Source of the DNA: Glaciecola sp048820975
GTDB lineage: Bacteria; Pseudomonadota; Gammaproteobacteria; Enterobacterales; Alteromonadaceae
NCBI RefSeq assembly: GCF_048820975.1
Contig: NZ_JBMEUF010000001.1
Span: 1,612,001-1,676,000, forward strand
Direction of reading: 5' to 3'
DNA length: 64,000 bases
The notes below the pieces were generated by a model. It was not told the origin of the DNA and did no database searches. It saw nothing but the letters and a program-made list of their open reading frames with translations. Below are positions 35,613-43,952 of this stretch, one piece after another. The translations under genes were made by a program, and so were the position numbers. Each line of letters opens with the position of its first letter. The stretch's first letter is position 1.

Positions 35613-35839
35613 TAACTGATGAAAACCTTTTCAGTGTTGAATAGACCCTTCGAGTCGGGTATTCTGCATCATTAAATTAAGCTATTTTAACGCCTTGGGT
35701 TAATGCTTTTGCAATCCTTCACGATACAGTATTGATATACATGGAATATATCGATTTTTGTATTATGCAAAACCCAATAAAATATATTGCTTGGCTTTGC
35801 TATTGAATAATGTAATTTCAACCTGAGCAAATTAGTAAA
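35613..35839. other. Gap before the polysaccharide operon
   Basis: AT-rich, no credible gene, no clear promoter. A minus-strand frame of 64 codons crosses it but shows no ribosome-binding site and no protein-like character. The promoter of the polysaccharide operon is expected here. Confidence 0.4.
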
Positions 35840-35974
35840 ATGATGAAAGAGAATAACATGGACGATTTTGGCAGTACTCAAATAAAATCAAGTATTTATG
35901 TTCAGCAGGTAATAATGACAAACACACAATTTGTAGGCAATAAATGTGTTGTGATTAGCGAGACTTACCCATGA
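35840..35974 (+). CDS. Candidate small ORF coupled to the deacetylase gene, 44 aa
   Basis: The frame opens with two adjacent ATG codons and ends with a TGA that overlaps the deacetylase ATG by four bases (ATGA), the same kind of overlap used throughout this operon. The peptide is polar, ends KCVVISETYP, and has no signal or membrane segment. It could be a leader peptide, a small protein, or the remnant of a deleted gene. The ribosome-binding site is weak. Confidence 0.3.
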   Translation: MMKENNMDDFGSTQIKSSIYVQQVIMTNTQFVGNKCVVISETYP

Positions 35975-36963
35975 GTGATTTTAGTCAAAATTGTATTGAG
36001 CTTACCGATAAATTATCTCAGTTATTGGTGTCTAATCGTAAGCAAAAATTACTTGTCTTGATCTACCATCAGGTGTTTAAAGAGCTCAACCCTTATTTTC
36101 CAACTGAGCCTGATATCAGCATCTTCGAACAGCAGATGAAAACGGTTAGCGCTCATTTTAACGTTTTGCTCTTAAGTGATGCGCTAAAACAGCTTAAAAA
36201 CGGCACTCTTCCACCTAAATCAATAGCGATTACCTTTGATGACGGCTACCAAAATTGCCGAAAAAATGCGCTGCCTATTTTGAATAAGTTTGCACTTCCT
36301 GCAACCTTGTTTATTCCAACTGACGCAATGGATGAAGGCGTTATGTGGAACGACAAATTATTCCAAATAATCCATAAAACCACATCACCAAGCTTGGTGC
36401 TCGAAAACATTAGCTATGATTTATCTTCGGTTAAATATAAAATTAAAGCGTTTCATGATTTAAACTCAGAACTTAAATTTATGCTACCCGATGATAGAAA
36501 CGCCTTTATTGCTAAGTTATCTGATGCACTGAACGTAAATTCGTTTACGCGCGTTATTATGGCGCCTGAGGAAGTCGCTCAAATTAAAAATCAACGCGTG
36601 GAAATAGGTTCTCATTCTAAATCTCACCCTATATTTTCAATGCTTGACGACAAAGGCGCCACCTTCGAATTTATAAGTAGCCATGAAAAGCTAACGCAAG
36701 TTATTAAAGATGATGTAAAAGGCTTTGCTTACCCAAATGGTAAGTATGTGCGAGATTTTACAGATGAAACCCTTAGCGCAATAAACAAGACCCCATACGA
36801 ATACGCAGTTACAACCAATTGGGGAATAGTGACACCGCAAACTAACCAACATAAAATCCCTCGTTTCACCCCGTGGGATAATACACCTTATAAATTTTAT
36901 CTACGATTACTCAGTAAATTCATTTTTCCTTCAAGTATCGTGAACAAGGATGTAAAAAAGTAG
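35971..36963 (+). CDS. Polysaccharide deacetylase family protein (NodB fold)
   Basis: 330 aa. The N-terminal YHQVF, the metal-binding TFDDGYQNCRKNALPIL (about residues 89-105) and SHSKSHPIFSML motifs are those of carbohydrate esterase family 4, which removes N-acetyl or O-acetyl groups from sugar polymers. No signal peptide is seen, so it may act in the cytoplasm on lipid-linked or nucleotide sugars. Such enzymes recur in exosortase-A-associated polysaccharide clusters. First clear gene of a four-gene operon; its TAG shares one base with the next GTG. Confidence 0.88.
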   Translation: MSDFSQNCIELTDKLSQLLVSNRKQKLLVLIYHQVFKELNPYFPTEPDISIFEQQMKTVSAHFNVLLLSDALKQLKNGTLPPKSIAITFDDGYQNCRKNALPILNKFALPATLFIPTDAMDEGVMWNDKLFQIIHKTTSPSLVLENISYDLSSVKYKIKAFHDLNSELKFMLPDDRNAFIAKLSDALNVNSFTRVIMAPEEVAQIKNQRVEIGSHSKSHPIFSMLDDKGATFEFISSHEKLTQVIKDDVKGFAYPNGKYVRDFTDETLSAINKTPYEYAVTTNWGIVTPQTNQHKIPRFTPWDNTPYKFYLRLLSKFIFPSSIVNKDVKK

Positions 36964-38120
36964 TGAAGATCATAATTGATGCAAGAACCGTTTTTGCAAA
37001 AGCTCGCCGAGGAACCGGAAAGAACTTGGTAGATTTGTATGCGCAAATTGAACAAAAACGCCCTAACTGGGATATTGAGTTTTGTTATTCAAAAGGGTTT
37101 GATAGCTATGGAAGTGATTTAAACTTTAAACGCATTAAGCTTTCCCCCATGTTAGACGTGGGTAATCGCTTCAAACTTTGGCAAGATTATTTTTTCCCTC
37201 TACGTGGTAAGCTAAAAGGGGCAAATATATTGCATTGCCCAGCTCAAACCAGCCCTAAACTAATCGGCTCTCCAACCATAGTAACTATTCACGACATTAT
37301 TCCGCTTAGAATGGACGATGGAATGCCTGAAGCAGAGAAACAAGTCCTAGAGAATAATATTAAGCACTCCCTAAATAAAGCAAAGGCCATTATTACCGTT
37401 TCTCAATACAGTAAGAACGACATACTGGATTATTTTGGCCAGCAATATGAAGATAAGATCAAAGTTGTTCATTGGGCGCCAGAAGGTAAACTCCTTAGCC
37501 CGCCCACTCAAGAAACACAGAACAAGGTATTACAAGAATACAAATTACTTAATGGGCAAGACTTTGTGCAAAATGGGCAGCCCCCTCCTTTCTTTTTTAG
37601 CCTGGGAGCGGCATCACCACGAAAAAATACAGAAAAATTACTCAAGGCGTTTGCTGCGTTTTGTGAAATAAACAAAGAATGGAAACTGTTGCTCGGCGGA
37701 ATTCAAGAGGGTGCAAAAGCAAAATTTGCACAACAAATTGAAGCGTTGGGCCTTAGCGATAGAGTATCGTTAAATGGCTTTTTACCAGAGGCGCATATGC
37801 CACAACTATACTTCGCTTGTGACGCATTTATCTTTCCATCCTTGTATGAAGGTTTTGGACTTCCCGTTATTGATGCCTTTGCTAGCAACTCACCATTGAT
37901 TGTTTCTAATGTAACCTCTTTACCTGAAGTAGCAGGCGATGCAGCCATGTTTTTTGACCCCGAATCAGTAGAAAGTATGGCCAGTAGTTTTGTTGAGGTC
38001 GCGGCCAGCGAAACGCTTAGGCAATCAATGATAGAAGCCGGTCATAAACGTTTAGAGCAGTTTTCGTGGAATAATACTGCCAATCAAGTCATTGAAATTT
38101 TTGAGCAGGTTAGCCAATAA
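36963..38120 (+). CDS. Glycosyltransferase family 4 protein
   Basis: 385 aa GT-B fold transferase. The C-terminal donor-binding half has FSLGAASPRKNTEKLLKAF, then FPSLYEGFGLPVIDAFASN, the EX7E-type motif of GT4 enzymes. The N-terminal half has VTIHDIIPLR, as in mannosyl/rhamnosyltransferases. It starts at GTG, sharing one base with the deacetylase stop (TAGTG). Sugar and acceptor unknown. Confidence 0.92.
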   Translation: MKIIIDARTVFAKARRGTGKNLVDLYAQIEQKRPNWDIEFCYSKGFDSYGSDLNFKRIKLSPMLDVGNRFKLWQDYFFPLRGKLKGANILHCPAQTSPKLIGSPTIVTIHDIIPLRMDDGMPEAEKQVLENNIKHSLNKAKAIITVSQYSKNDILDYFGQQYEDKIKVVHWAPEGKLLSPPTQETQNKVLQEYKLLNGQDFVQNGQPPPFFFSLGAASPRKNTEKLLKAFAAFCEINKEWKLLLGGIQEGAKAKFAQQIEALGLSDRVSLNGFLPEAHMPQLYFACDAFIFPSLYEGFGLPVIDAFASNSPLIVSNVTSLPEVAGDAAMFFDPESVESMASSFVEVAASETLRQSMIEAGHKRLEQFSWNNTANQVIEIFEQVSQ

Positions 38121-38121
38121 G

Positions 38122-39294
38122 ATGAAAATATTATTGATGACCGATGCCCTACCTTTTCCACTTGATCATGGTCTAAAGCTACGCGTTTTTAATTTTTGCA
38201 GAGAACTTTATAAAATTCATGAAATAGATCTGCTTTGTTACGACACTTCCCCGTTGCCCGAAGAGCTAGCTCCATTATTTCACCGGGTATTTCAATTTGA
38301 AAAACCGAAAGCAAACGACACGAGCAACAACATTGTACACAAAGTGCTAAATCCATTTTCCTATGAAGGCTTAGTTCGAAGTAGCGAGGATGCAAAGCTC
38401 AGTTTTCCAAATTTGATTAACGAATATGAATATGATCTTATTTGGGTGTATCGAGGCATGATGACTACCCTGCCTGAAAAACTAAACACACCTGTAGTAG
38501 CTGATATTATAGATGACTACATGCTTGATTATTGGAGGCGCCTGAAAGCCGCCACCAAATTAGTAGATAAAGCAAAATACTACAAGTGGTATAAAACGGT
38601 GTGTAGTTATGAACGAGAAGTGTTTAGCCGAGCAACGCGCTTAGTATTCGCGTCAAGCCCTGATGCAGAGGCATGTGCGCGCCAGCTCAAACACACGCCA
38701 TGTGATGTGGTAAGTAACGGCGTTGATGTAAATTATTACAACGCGCTTGAAGGCATACAAAAAGACCCTAATCTCATAGTGTTTGAGGGTAAAATGGACT
38801 TCGCGCCTAATGAAGATGGTATGTTGTTTTTTTGCGAAGAAGTCTTTCCAAAAATACTTAAAATTCGCCCGCAAACAAAGCTAAGAATAGTGGGTAAAAA
38901 TCCCACGCCAGCAATTTCAGCATTGGCGTCACCGAATATTGAGGTAACCGGATTTGTTGACGACGTACGAACATATGTGCAAGAGGCTTCTGTATTTGTT
39001 TGTCCGCTTCGTTTTGGAAGTGGCGTAAAGAATAAAATTTTACAGGCATGGTCTTTAGGGATGCCAGTAGTAGGCACCACTAAAACCACTGGTGGCATAA
39101 ATGCTATTGATGGCCAAAATATGCTAATTGAGGATGACGCTAGCCAATTTGCGATAAAAGTATGTGACTTACTTGATGATACCAATATGCAAGCAAAGCT
39201 AGGCGCGAATGCAAGACGCGATATAGTGGCTGATTTTTCATGGCAAACAAAATCAAAAGAGTTGAATGCTTTGTTTGAAGAGGCAGTTCGGTGA
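38122..39294 (+). CDS. Glycosyltransferase, exosortase-associated sugar transferase type
   Basis: 390 aa GT-B family protein. N-terminal MKILLMTDALPFPLDHG is the acceptor-side glycine loop; the C-terminal half has EGKMDFAPNEDGMLFF, RIVGKNP and FVCPLRFGSGVKNKILQAW. The layout resembles the sugar transferases tied to PEP-CTERM/EpsH1 systems (TIGR03087-like). A TTG at 38092 extends the frame, but the ATG at 38122, one base after the previous stop, is the natural start. Overlaps the O-ligase start by four bases (GTGA). Confidence 0.85.
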   Translation: MKILLMTDALPFPLDHGLKLRVFNFCRELYKIHEIDLLCYDTSPLPEELAPLFHRVFQFEKPKANDTSNNIVHKVLNPFSYEGLVRSSEDAKLSFPNLINEYEYDLIWVYRGMMTTLPEKLNTPVVADIIDDYMLDYWRRLKAATKLVDKAKYYKWYKTVCSYEREVFSRATRLVFASSPDAEACARQLKHTPCDVVSNGVDVNYYNALEGIQKDPNLIVFEGKMDFAPNEDGMLFFCEEVFPKILKIRPQTKLRIVGKNPTPAISALASPNIEVTGFVDDVRTYVQEASVFVCPLRFGSGVKNKILQAWSLGMPVVGTTKTTGGINAIDGQNMLIEDDASQFAIKVCDLLDDTNMQAKLGANARRDIVADFSWQTKSKELNALFEEAVR

Positions 39295-40652
39295 GAGACT
39301 TACTAATACTCGTAATATTAATAGTCGCCCTATTTTGGACGTTTAAGCGTCCTTGGATAGGGATTATGACATGGAACTGGATAAGTTTGATGACACCTCA
39401 CAGAATGACGTGGGGCTTCATGTTTGGTATGCCAGCTGCCGCTATGACATTTGCTGCACTATTTGTATCATTGTTTATTAATAATAAGCCCAATGACAAG
39501 ATGCCATTTTACTTCAATTTTCAAGTTGTTCTAATGGTTCTGCTTCTGCTCCACTGCTTAATCACAACGCTAAACGCTTGGATGCCCGAGCAAGCCATGG
39601 AGCAGTGGATAGCTTTTTTAAAGATAGCCCTTCTTGCTACCATTTCAACTAAGCTAATTTTCGGTCCGCACAAAATATATTGGTATGTTGCCATCATTGG
39701 CTTATCAATCGGTTTGTTAGGCGTAAAAGGCGGCCTCTTTACCTTATCAACAGGTGGTTCTTTCCGTGCACAGGGCCCCAGAACAAGCTTTTTATTCGAC
39801 AACAACCACTTTGCACTAGGCTTGAATATGGTCTTGCCCTTTTTATTCGTATTAATTAAAAATAGAATGAATGTAGGGAAATGGAACAAGATGTATAGAA
39901 TACTTTTGTGGGTGACGTTCATAATGACCATCATTTGCATTCCATTTACCTACTCTAGAGGCGGCTTCATTGGTTTAGCTATTATAGTATTGTACAGCGC
40001 GTTTCAAAGCAGACACCGACTCAAGTTTTTTACGTTTCTGTTTGTCAGTATTATTATTGCCATTCCGTTTTTACCAGAGAAGCTAACCAATCGACTGGAT
40101 ACAATCAATACCTACAATGAAGATAGCTCGGCGAACCAAAGATTCCAGGCTTGGGACATTGCCTACAACATTGCAAAGGAAAACCCCATTACAGGTGCGG
40201 GATACCATTATTACAGAGTAGGGTCTGCTATTTGGCTATCATACGCGTCTGAGCAACGCGAGGGGATGTATTTTCAGCAATCAAGAGCCGTACACAGTAT
40301 TTATTTTCAAATGATGGGGCAACATGGTTTTGTTGGTTTAGCGCTGTTTTTAACTTTACTGATATCAAGCTATTTCAGGTTCTTAGCCTTGGAAAAACAC
40401 TTTAAGAAACGAAAGAATCAACTGTACAGTGATATATGTGTAGCAGGTAAGCTGTCTCTCACCGTATTCTCTATTTCAGGCGCATTGTTGAACGCGGCTT
40501 TCTTTGACCTCTTTTACATGATCGTGATTCTGTCAGCCTTATTGCATAGGGAGTCTAAGAACCCAAGTTTGTACGAGAATATAGATATTAACAGTGATGG
40601 TAAATCTGAAGGCGAGGAAGCTGTGCAAATTACAGCAAAATCATCTAAATGA
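39291..40652 (+). CDS. Probable O-glycosylation ligase, exosortase A-associated (Wzy/WaaL type)
   Basis: 453 aa with about ten membrane helices. The N-terminal RPWIGIMTWNWISLMTPHR, then GVKGGLFTLSTGG, DNNHFALGLNMVLPF, TYSRGGFIGLA and the C-terminal Wzy_C motif region VHSIYFQMMGQHGFVGL match the TIGR03097 family of O-antigen-ligase-like proteins found beside exosortase A genes. It would join or polymerise lipid-linked sugar units at the periplasmic face. GTG start overlaps the previous stop. Last gene of the operon, convergent with hddC. Confidence 0.85.
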   Translation: MRDLLILVILIVALFWTFKRPWIGIMTWNWISLMTPHRMTWGFMFGMPAAAMTFAALFVSLFINNKPNDKMPFYFNFQVVLMVLLLLHCLITTLNAWMPEQAMEQWIAFLKIALLATISTKLIFGPHKIYWYVAIIGLSIGLLGVKGGLFTLSTGGSFRAQGPRTSFLFDNNHFALGLNMVLPFLFVLIKNRMNVGKWNKMYRILLWVTFIMTIICIPFTYSRGGFIGLAIIVLYSAFQSRHRLKFFTFLFVSIIIAIPFLPEKLTNRLDTINTYNEDSSANQRFQAWDIAYNIAKENPITGAGYHYYRVGSAIWLSYASEQREGMYFQQSRAVHSIYFQMMGQHGFVGLALFLTLLISSYFRFLALEKHFKKRKNQLYSDICVAGKLSLTVFSISGALLNAAFFDLFYMIVILSALLHRESKNPSLYENIDINSDGKSEGEEAVQITAKSSK

Positions 40653-40680
40653 TGACTTTGCTGTAAGTTTATTAAAACAA

Positions 40681-41379
40681 CTAAGCAAAATCCCGTTTTG
40701 CACGGGCCAAGTCGGCGGGTATACCAATATCTATAAAATATCCATCGGCTTGGGCAAAACTGAAATTGCCCTGCCCTACATATTTCTCTAAATAATCTTT
40801 CTCAAATGAATACACGCCGTCAATCTCGTCAAGCTTACATTGCGCGTTATCTATTAAGTATATACCCGAGTTAATACTACCTGAGGCACCTGATTGCTTT
40901 TCAGCAAAGCCCGTTAGCATGTTTTCATGAGTTTCAACTCGCCCATAGCGATCAGTATCATCCATATAACGAGTCAGCATTGTTAAATGTGCGTGCTGGC
41001 GAGTGTGTATGCTTAGCATTTTGGCTAAATCAAACTCTACGCTAGTGTCACCATTAACCACCAAGTAATGTTGATGCTTTAGCTTGTCGCAACGAATCGC
41101 ATTACTTATGCCGCCTCCGGTTCCAAGCGGATCATCTTCAATTGCGTATTGAATATGTAAACTCTTATACTGTTTCCCGAAATGCTCAATAAATTGCTCT
41201 TTTAAGAACGACAGCGAGAAAATAGCCTGCTCAACGCCTTGTTCTATTAAGGCGTCTAATACAAACTCCAAAAACGGCCGCCCAGCAACGTCAACCAAAG
41301 GCTTTGGAGTGCTTTTAGTGATATCACCTAAGCGAGTTCCAAAACCACCCGCTAACACAATTGCACAAGGCTTAGTCAT
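40681..41379 (-). CDS. hddC: D-glycero-alpha-D-manno-heptose 1-phosphate guanylyltransferase
   Basis: 232 aa nucleotidyltransferase. The N-terminal GGFGTRLGDITKSTPKPLVD loop holds the GxGTRL and Lys motif of sugar-1-phosphate nucleotidyltransferases; VVNGDTSVEFD and a closing YFIDIGIPADLARA follow. With HddA and GmhA in the same operon, the HddC assignment (GDP-heptose formation) is favoured over HldE or RmlA. No sequence feature alone fixes GTP as donor. Last gene of the minus-strand operon, 10 bp after gmhA. Confidence 0.85.
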   Translation of the reverse strand: MTKPCAIVLAGGFGTRLGDITKSTPKPLVDVAGRPFLEFVLDALIEQGVEQAIFSLSFLKEQFIEHFGKQYKSLHIQYAIEDDPLGTGGGISNAIRCDKLKHQHYLVVNGDTSVEFDLAKMLSIHTRQHAHLTMLTRYMDDTDRYGRVETHENMLTGFAEKQSGASGSINSGIYLIDNAQCKLDEIDGVYSFEKDYLEKYVGQGNFSFAQADGYFIDIGIPADLARAKRDFA

Positions 41380-41389
41380 AAAAACTCAC

Positions 41390-41989
41390 TTATTTATTGG
41401 CAGGGTCGTATTCGGGGAAAAACATTTTTTCAACAAAGGCACATAACATATGACCCACTAAAATGTGCGCTTCTTGAATACGAGGAGTATGAGTACTCGG
41501 CATCGACAAACATAAATCAGCCAAGTCTTGAATTTTGCCGCCAGCGCCTGCAAGACCAATGGTAAATACGCCCATTTTTTTCGCTTCTTCAAATGCTTTA
41601 AGCACGTTTTTAGAATTCCCTGAAGTACTTAAGCCTATAAACACATCGCCCTCAACCGCATTGGCTTGAATTTGCCTAGAAAACAAGTTTTCAAATCCGT
41701 AGTCATTGCCAATAGCAGTTAGAATTGACGTATCAGTAGTTAGCGCCAAAGACGGTAAGCCAGGGCGATCAAATTCGAAACGACTTACAAATTCTGCTGC
41801 GATGTGCTGTGCGTCTGCGGCACTTCCGCCATTCCCAGCAATAATGACCTTGCGGCCTTTTTTATGGGCGTTGTAACAAATTTGCCCAGCTTTAAGTATT
41901 TTTTCAAGCAATTCATCTGACGCCAATATTTTCTTTTTAATGTCGATTGAATCTTCAATGTGTTGCTTAAAGTAATTTATATTTTCCAC
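41390..41989 (-). CDS. gmhA: D-sedoheptulose 7-phosphate isomerase
   Basis: 199 aa SIS-domain isomerase that turns sedoheptulose 7-phosphate into D-glycero-D-manno-heptose 7-phosphate. Family motifs are GNGGSAADAQHIAAEFVSRF, LTTDTSILTAIGNDY and GLSTSGNSKNVLKAFE. It begins with GTG inside the hddA end (13-bp overlap). Length is that of GmhA proteins. A second gmhA for core LPS may exist elsewhere. Confidence 0.93.
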   Translation of the reverse strand: MENINYFKQHIEDSIDIKKKILASDELLEKILKAGQICYNAHKKGRKVIIAGNGGSAADAQHIAAEFVSRFEFDRPGLPSLALTTDTSILTAIGNDYGFENLFSRQIQANAVEGDVFIGLSTSGNSKNVLKAFEEAKKMGVFTIGLAGAGGKIQDLADLCLSMPSTHTPRIQEAHILVGHMLCAFVEKMFFPEYDPANK

Positions 41990-43020
41990 GTTTGTGTACC
42001 TTCATTTGTAAACTTAAATCGATAGAATTCGCCTTGGCTATCTTTTAGTGCATTAATAACATCGAGGCGCTTGGTAGGCTCTACAAACATCATTATAAAA
42101 CCGCCACCACCTGCACCTGAGACCTTCATAGAAATAGCCCCGGCTTGCGCTGAAAGCGTCTCTATTTCATCTATGTAATCATTGCTAATAGATGAAGAAG
42201 TTGATTTTTTTGCCATCCATGCGGTTTTAAACGATTGTGCCATTTCAGATATATTAGACATAAGTAATTGCTCTTTTAGCTCATACGCTAATTCTTTTAC
42301 TTTATGCATAGCTTCTAGAGGCTTTTTGTCTGCTGACGAGGTGGTTTTAACCTGATCGTCTATAATCTTGGCTGAAGAGCGTGAAATGCCTGTGTAATAA
42401 AGCATAATATAGCTTTCGAGCTCATTTATAATTTGGTCTTTTATGCGCAGCGGGTTAACTATGACCTTGTCTCCGTCATAAAACTCCATAAAATTAAACC
42501 CGCCAAATGTTGTAGCGTATTGGTCTTGTTTACCCCCTGATAAAGCTAAATCTTTACGCTCTATGTCATAAGCTAATTTGGCTAAGTCATATTCTCCTAA
42601 GGGCAAGTTCAACAATTGCTGGAACGCGCCTAAAATCGCAACAACCATAGTGGAGCTTGAGCCTAAACCACTGCCAGGGGGGGCGTCAGAATAAGTCGTA
42701 ATGTCTACTGCTAGTGGCTTACCACCGCAATAGTCCTTTACTACACGGTTATAAATACCTACATGTAAATCGAGTTGATGACCCAGAGGTAAAACGGCAT
42801 CAAGCTCATATTCATGCTCAACTTGTAAATCTTTTGCAACAAAGTTAATTTTGTCGCCTTCAGGGTGAAAAACAATTGTGCAGTAGGCGTACATGTCTAT
42901 GGTTACATTTAAAACGCAACCACCAAACTCTTCTGAATATGGGGAAACATCAGTCCCGCCGCCGGCTAAACCTAAGCGCAAAGGCGACTTTGACCTTACC
43001 GTAATGGCATTGTTTTTCAT
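41977..43020 (-). CDS. hddA: D-glycero-alpha-D-manno-heptose 7-phosphate kinase
   Basis: 347 aa GHMP-superfamily kinase. N-terminal SPLRLGLAGGGTDVSPYSE is the substrate strand, PGSGLGSSSTMVVAILGAF is the ATP loop, and KVSGAGGGGFIMMF is the C-terminal motif 3. This matches HddA, which phosphorylates the C1 position in the GDP-heptose branch. Overlaps the epimerase gene by four bases (ATGA). Confidence 0.9.
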   Translation of the reverse strand: MKNNAITVRSKSPLRLGLAGGGTDVSPYSEEFGGCVLNVTIDMYAYCTIVFHPEGDKINFVAKDLQVEHEYELDAVLPLGHQLDLHVGIYNRVVKDYCGGKPLAVDITTYSDAPPGSGLGSSSTMVVAILGAFQQLLNLPLGEYDLAKLAYDIERKDLALSGGKQDQYATTFGGFNFMEFYDGDKVIVNPLRIKDQIINELESYIMLYYTGISRSSAKIIDDQVKTTSSADKKPLEAMHKVKELAYELKEQLLMSNISEMAQSFKTAWMAKKSTSSSISNDYIDEIETLSAQAGAISMKVSGAGGGGFIMMFVEPTKRLDVINALKDSQGEFYRFKFTNEGTQTWKI

Positions 43021-43952
43021 AAAAGACTCTCAATATAATTAGCGATTTTTTCTTTATTATTTGTCGCCCTATTGGCAATCCACTCGGGCACTTCCATTGC
43101 GCAGGTATAAAATTGAAATTTGTTTTGTAAATTTTCAGGGAGCGCAATAGTGGTAACTAAGCCTTGCTCGTCTACATTGTTTTTCTGCGAAAACACTTTC
43201 GCTGCAATACCAGCAATTTCATGATGTGATATGGGAGTACCACAACCTGCATTGTATATACCGTTACTGACTTCATCTGAGGAAAATGCTTGCCAAATTA
43301 TTTCGCATAAATCATCCACATGAATGTAATCACGGTCAATTTGCTCGTCAAACACATCAATAAAGCCTTTGGTTTGCAAAAACTCAGTAAATCTACGCGG
43401 GATACTGGCATTGTGACCTTTATGTGATTCGCCTTGACCAAATACATTGAAAAAGCGCAATGAAACCACACGGCTATTAAGCTCGGTAAAGTCATTTGCA
43501 CGCAAGTAATTATCAAACATCAGTTTGCTCATACCATAAATATTGTGCGGTTTTTCAGAAGCTTTATCTACAAAACAATTTCGAGTTAATCCATATATCG
43601 CTGATGTTGAAGCAAAAACAAACGGGACTTTTTGCTGTTTAGCAAATTCAAAGTAGGCTTTAGAATGAACAAAATTATCGTTCATCATAACGCTGAAGTC
43701 TTGGCACATTACGTCAGCATTTGCGCCAATATGAAAAATACCCGAAATATTACACTCACTCAGTTTAGTTATAATTGCATCTACACCATCGCGATAATCC
43801 AGAAAGTCGTAAATATCTAAACCAACTAAATTACCCCAATGCTCATCGCTTTTAAATGAGTCAATTGCGATAATATCTTGCCTACCGTAGCTATTGAGCA
43901 ATTTTATCAAATTAGCGCCCACAAATCCGGCCGCTCCCGTCACAACTAGCAT
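43017..43952 (-). CDS. HldD-like NAD(P)-dependent heptose epimerase
   Basis: 311 aa extended short-chain dehydrogenase/epimerase. Rossmann motif TGAAGFVG at the N-terminus, ASTSAIYG and YGMSK as the catalytic Ser/Tyr-x-x-x-Lys set. FRFFNVFG-like and EGHKG segments closely resemble ADP-L-glycero-D-manno-heptose 6-epimerase HldD. Because the other genes make GDP-D-heptose rather than ADP-heptose, it may act on the GDP form or be a C4/C6 epimerase of different substrate. Overlaps the lyase gene by seven bases. Confidence 0.8.
   Translation of the reverse strand: MLVVTGAAGFVGANLIKLLNSYGRQDIIAIDSFKSDEHWGNLVGLDIYDFLDYRDGVDAIITKLSECNISGIFHIGANADVMCQDFSVMMNDNFVHSKAYFEFAKQQKVPFVFASTSAIYGLTRNCFVDKASEKPHNIYGMSKLMFDNYLRANDFTELNSRVVSLRFFNVFGQGESHKGHNASIPRRFTEFLQTKGFIDVFDEQIDRDYIHVDDLCEIIWQAFSSDEVSNGIYNAGCGTPISHHEIAGIAAKVFSQKNNVDEQGLVTTIALPENLQNKFQFYTCAMEVPEWIANRATNNKEKIANYIESLL

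Noticed and set aside
40636..40662. Hairpin across the end of the O-ligase gene as a terminator
   Set aside because: The stem has a mismatch and no T run follows on the plus strand, so no terminator is claimed between the two convergent polysaccharide operons.
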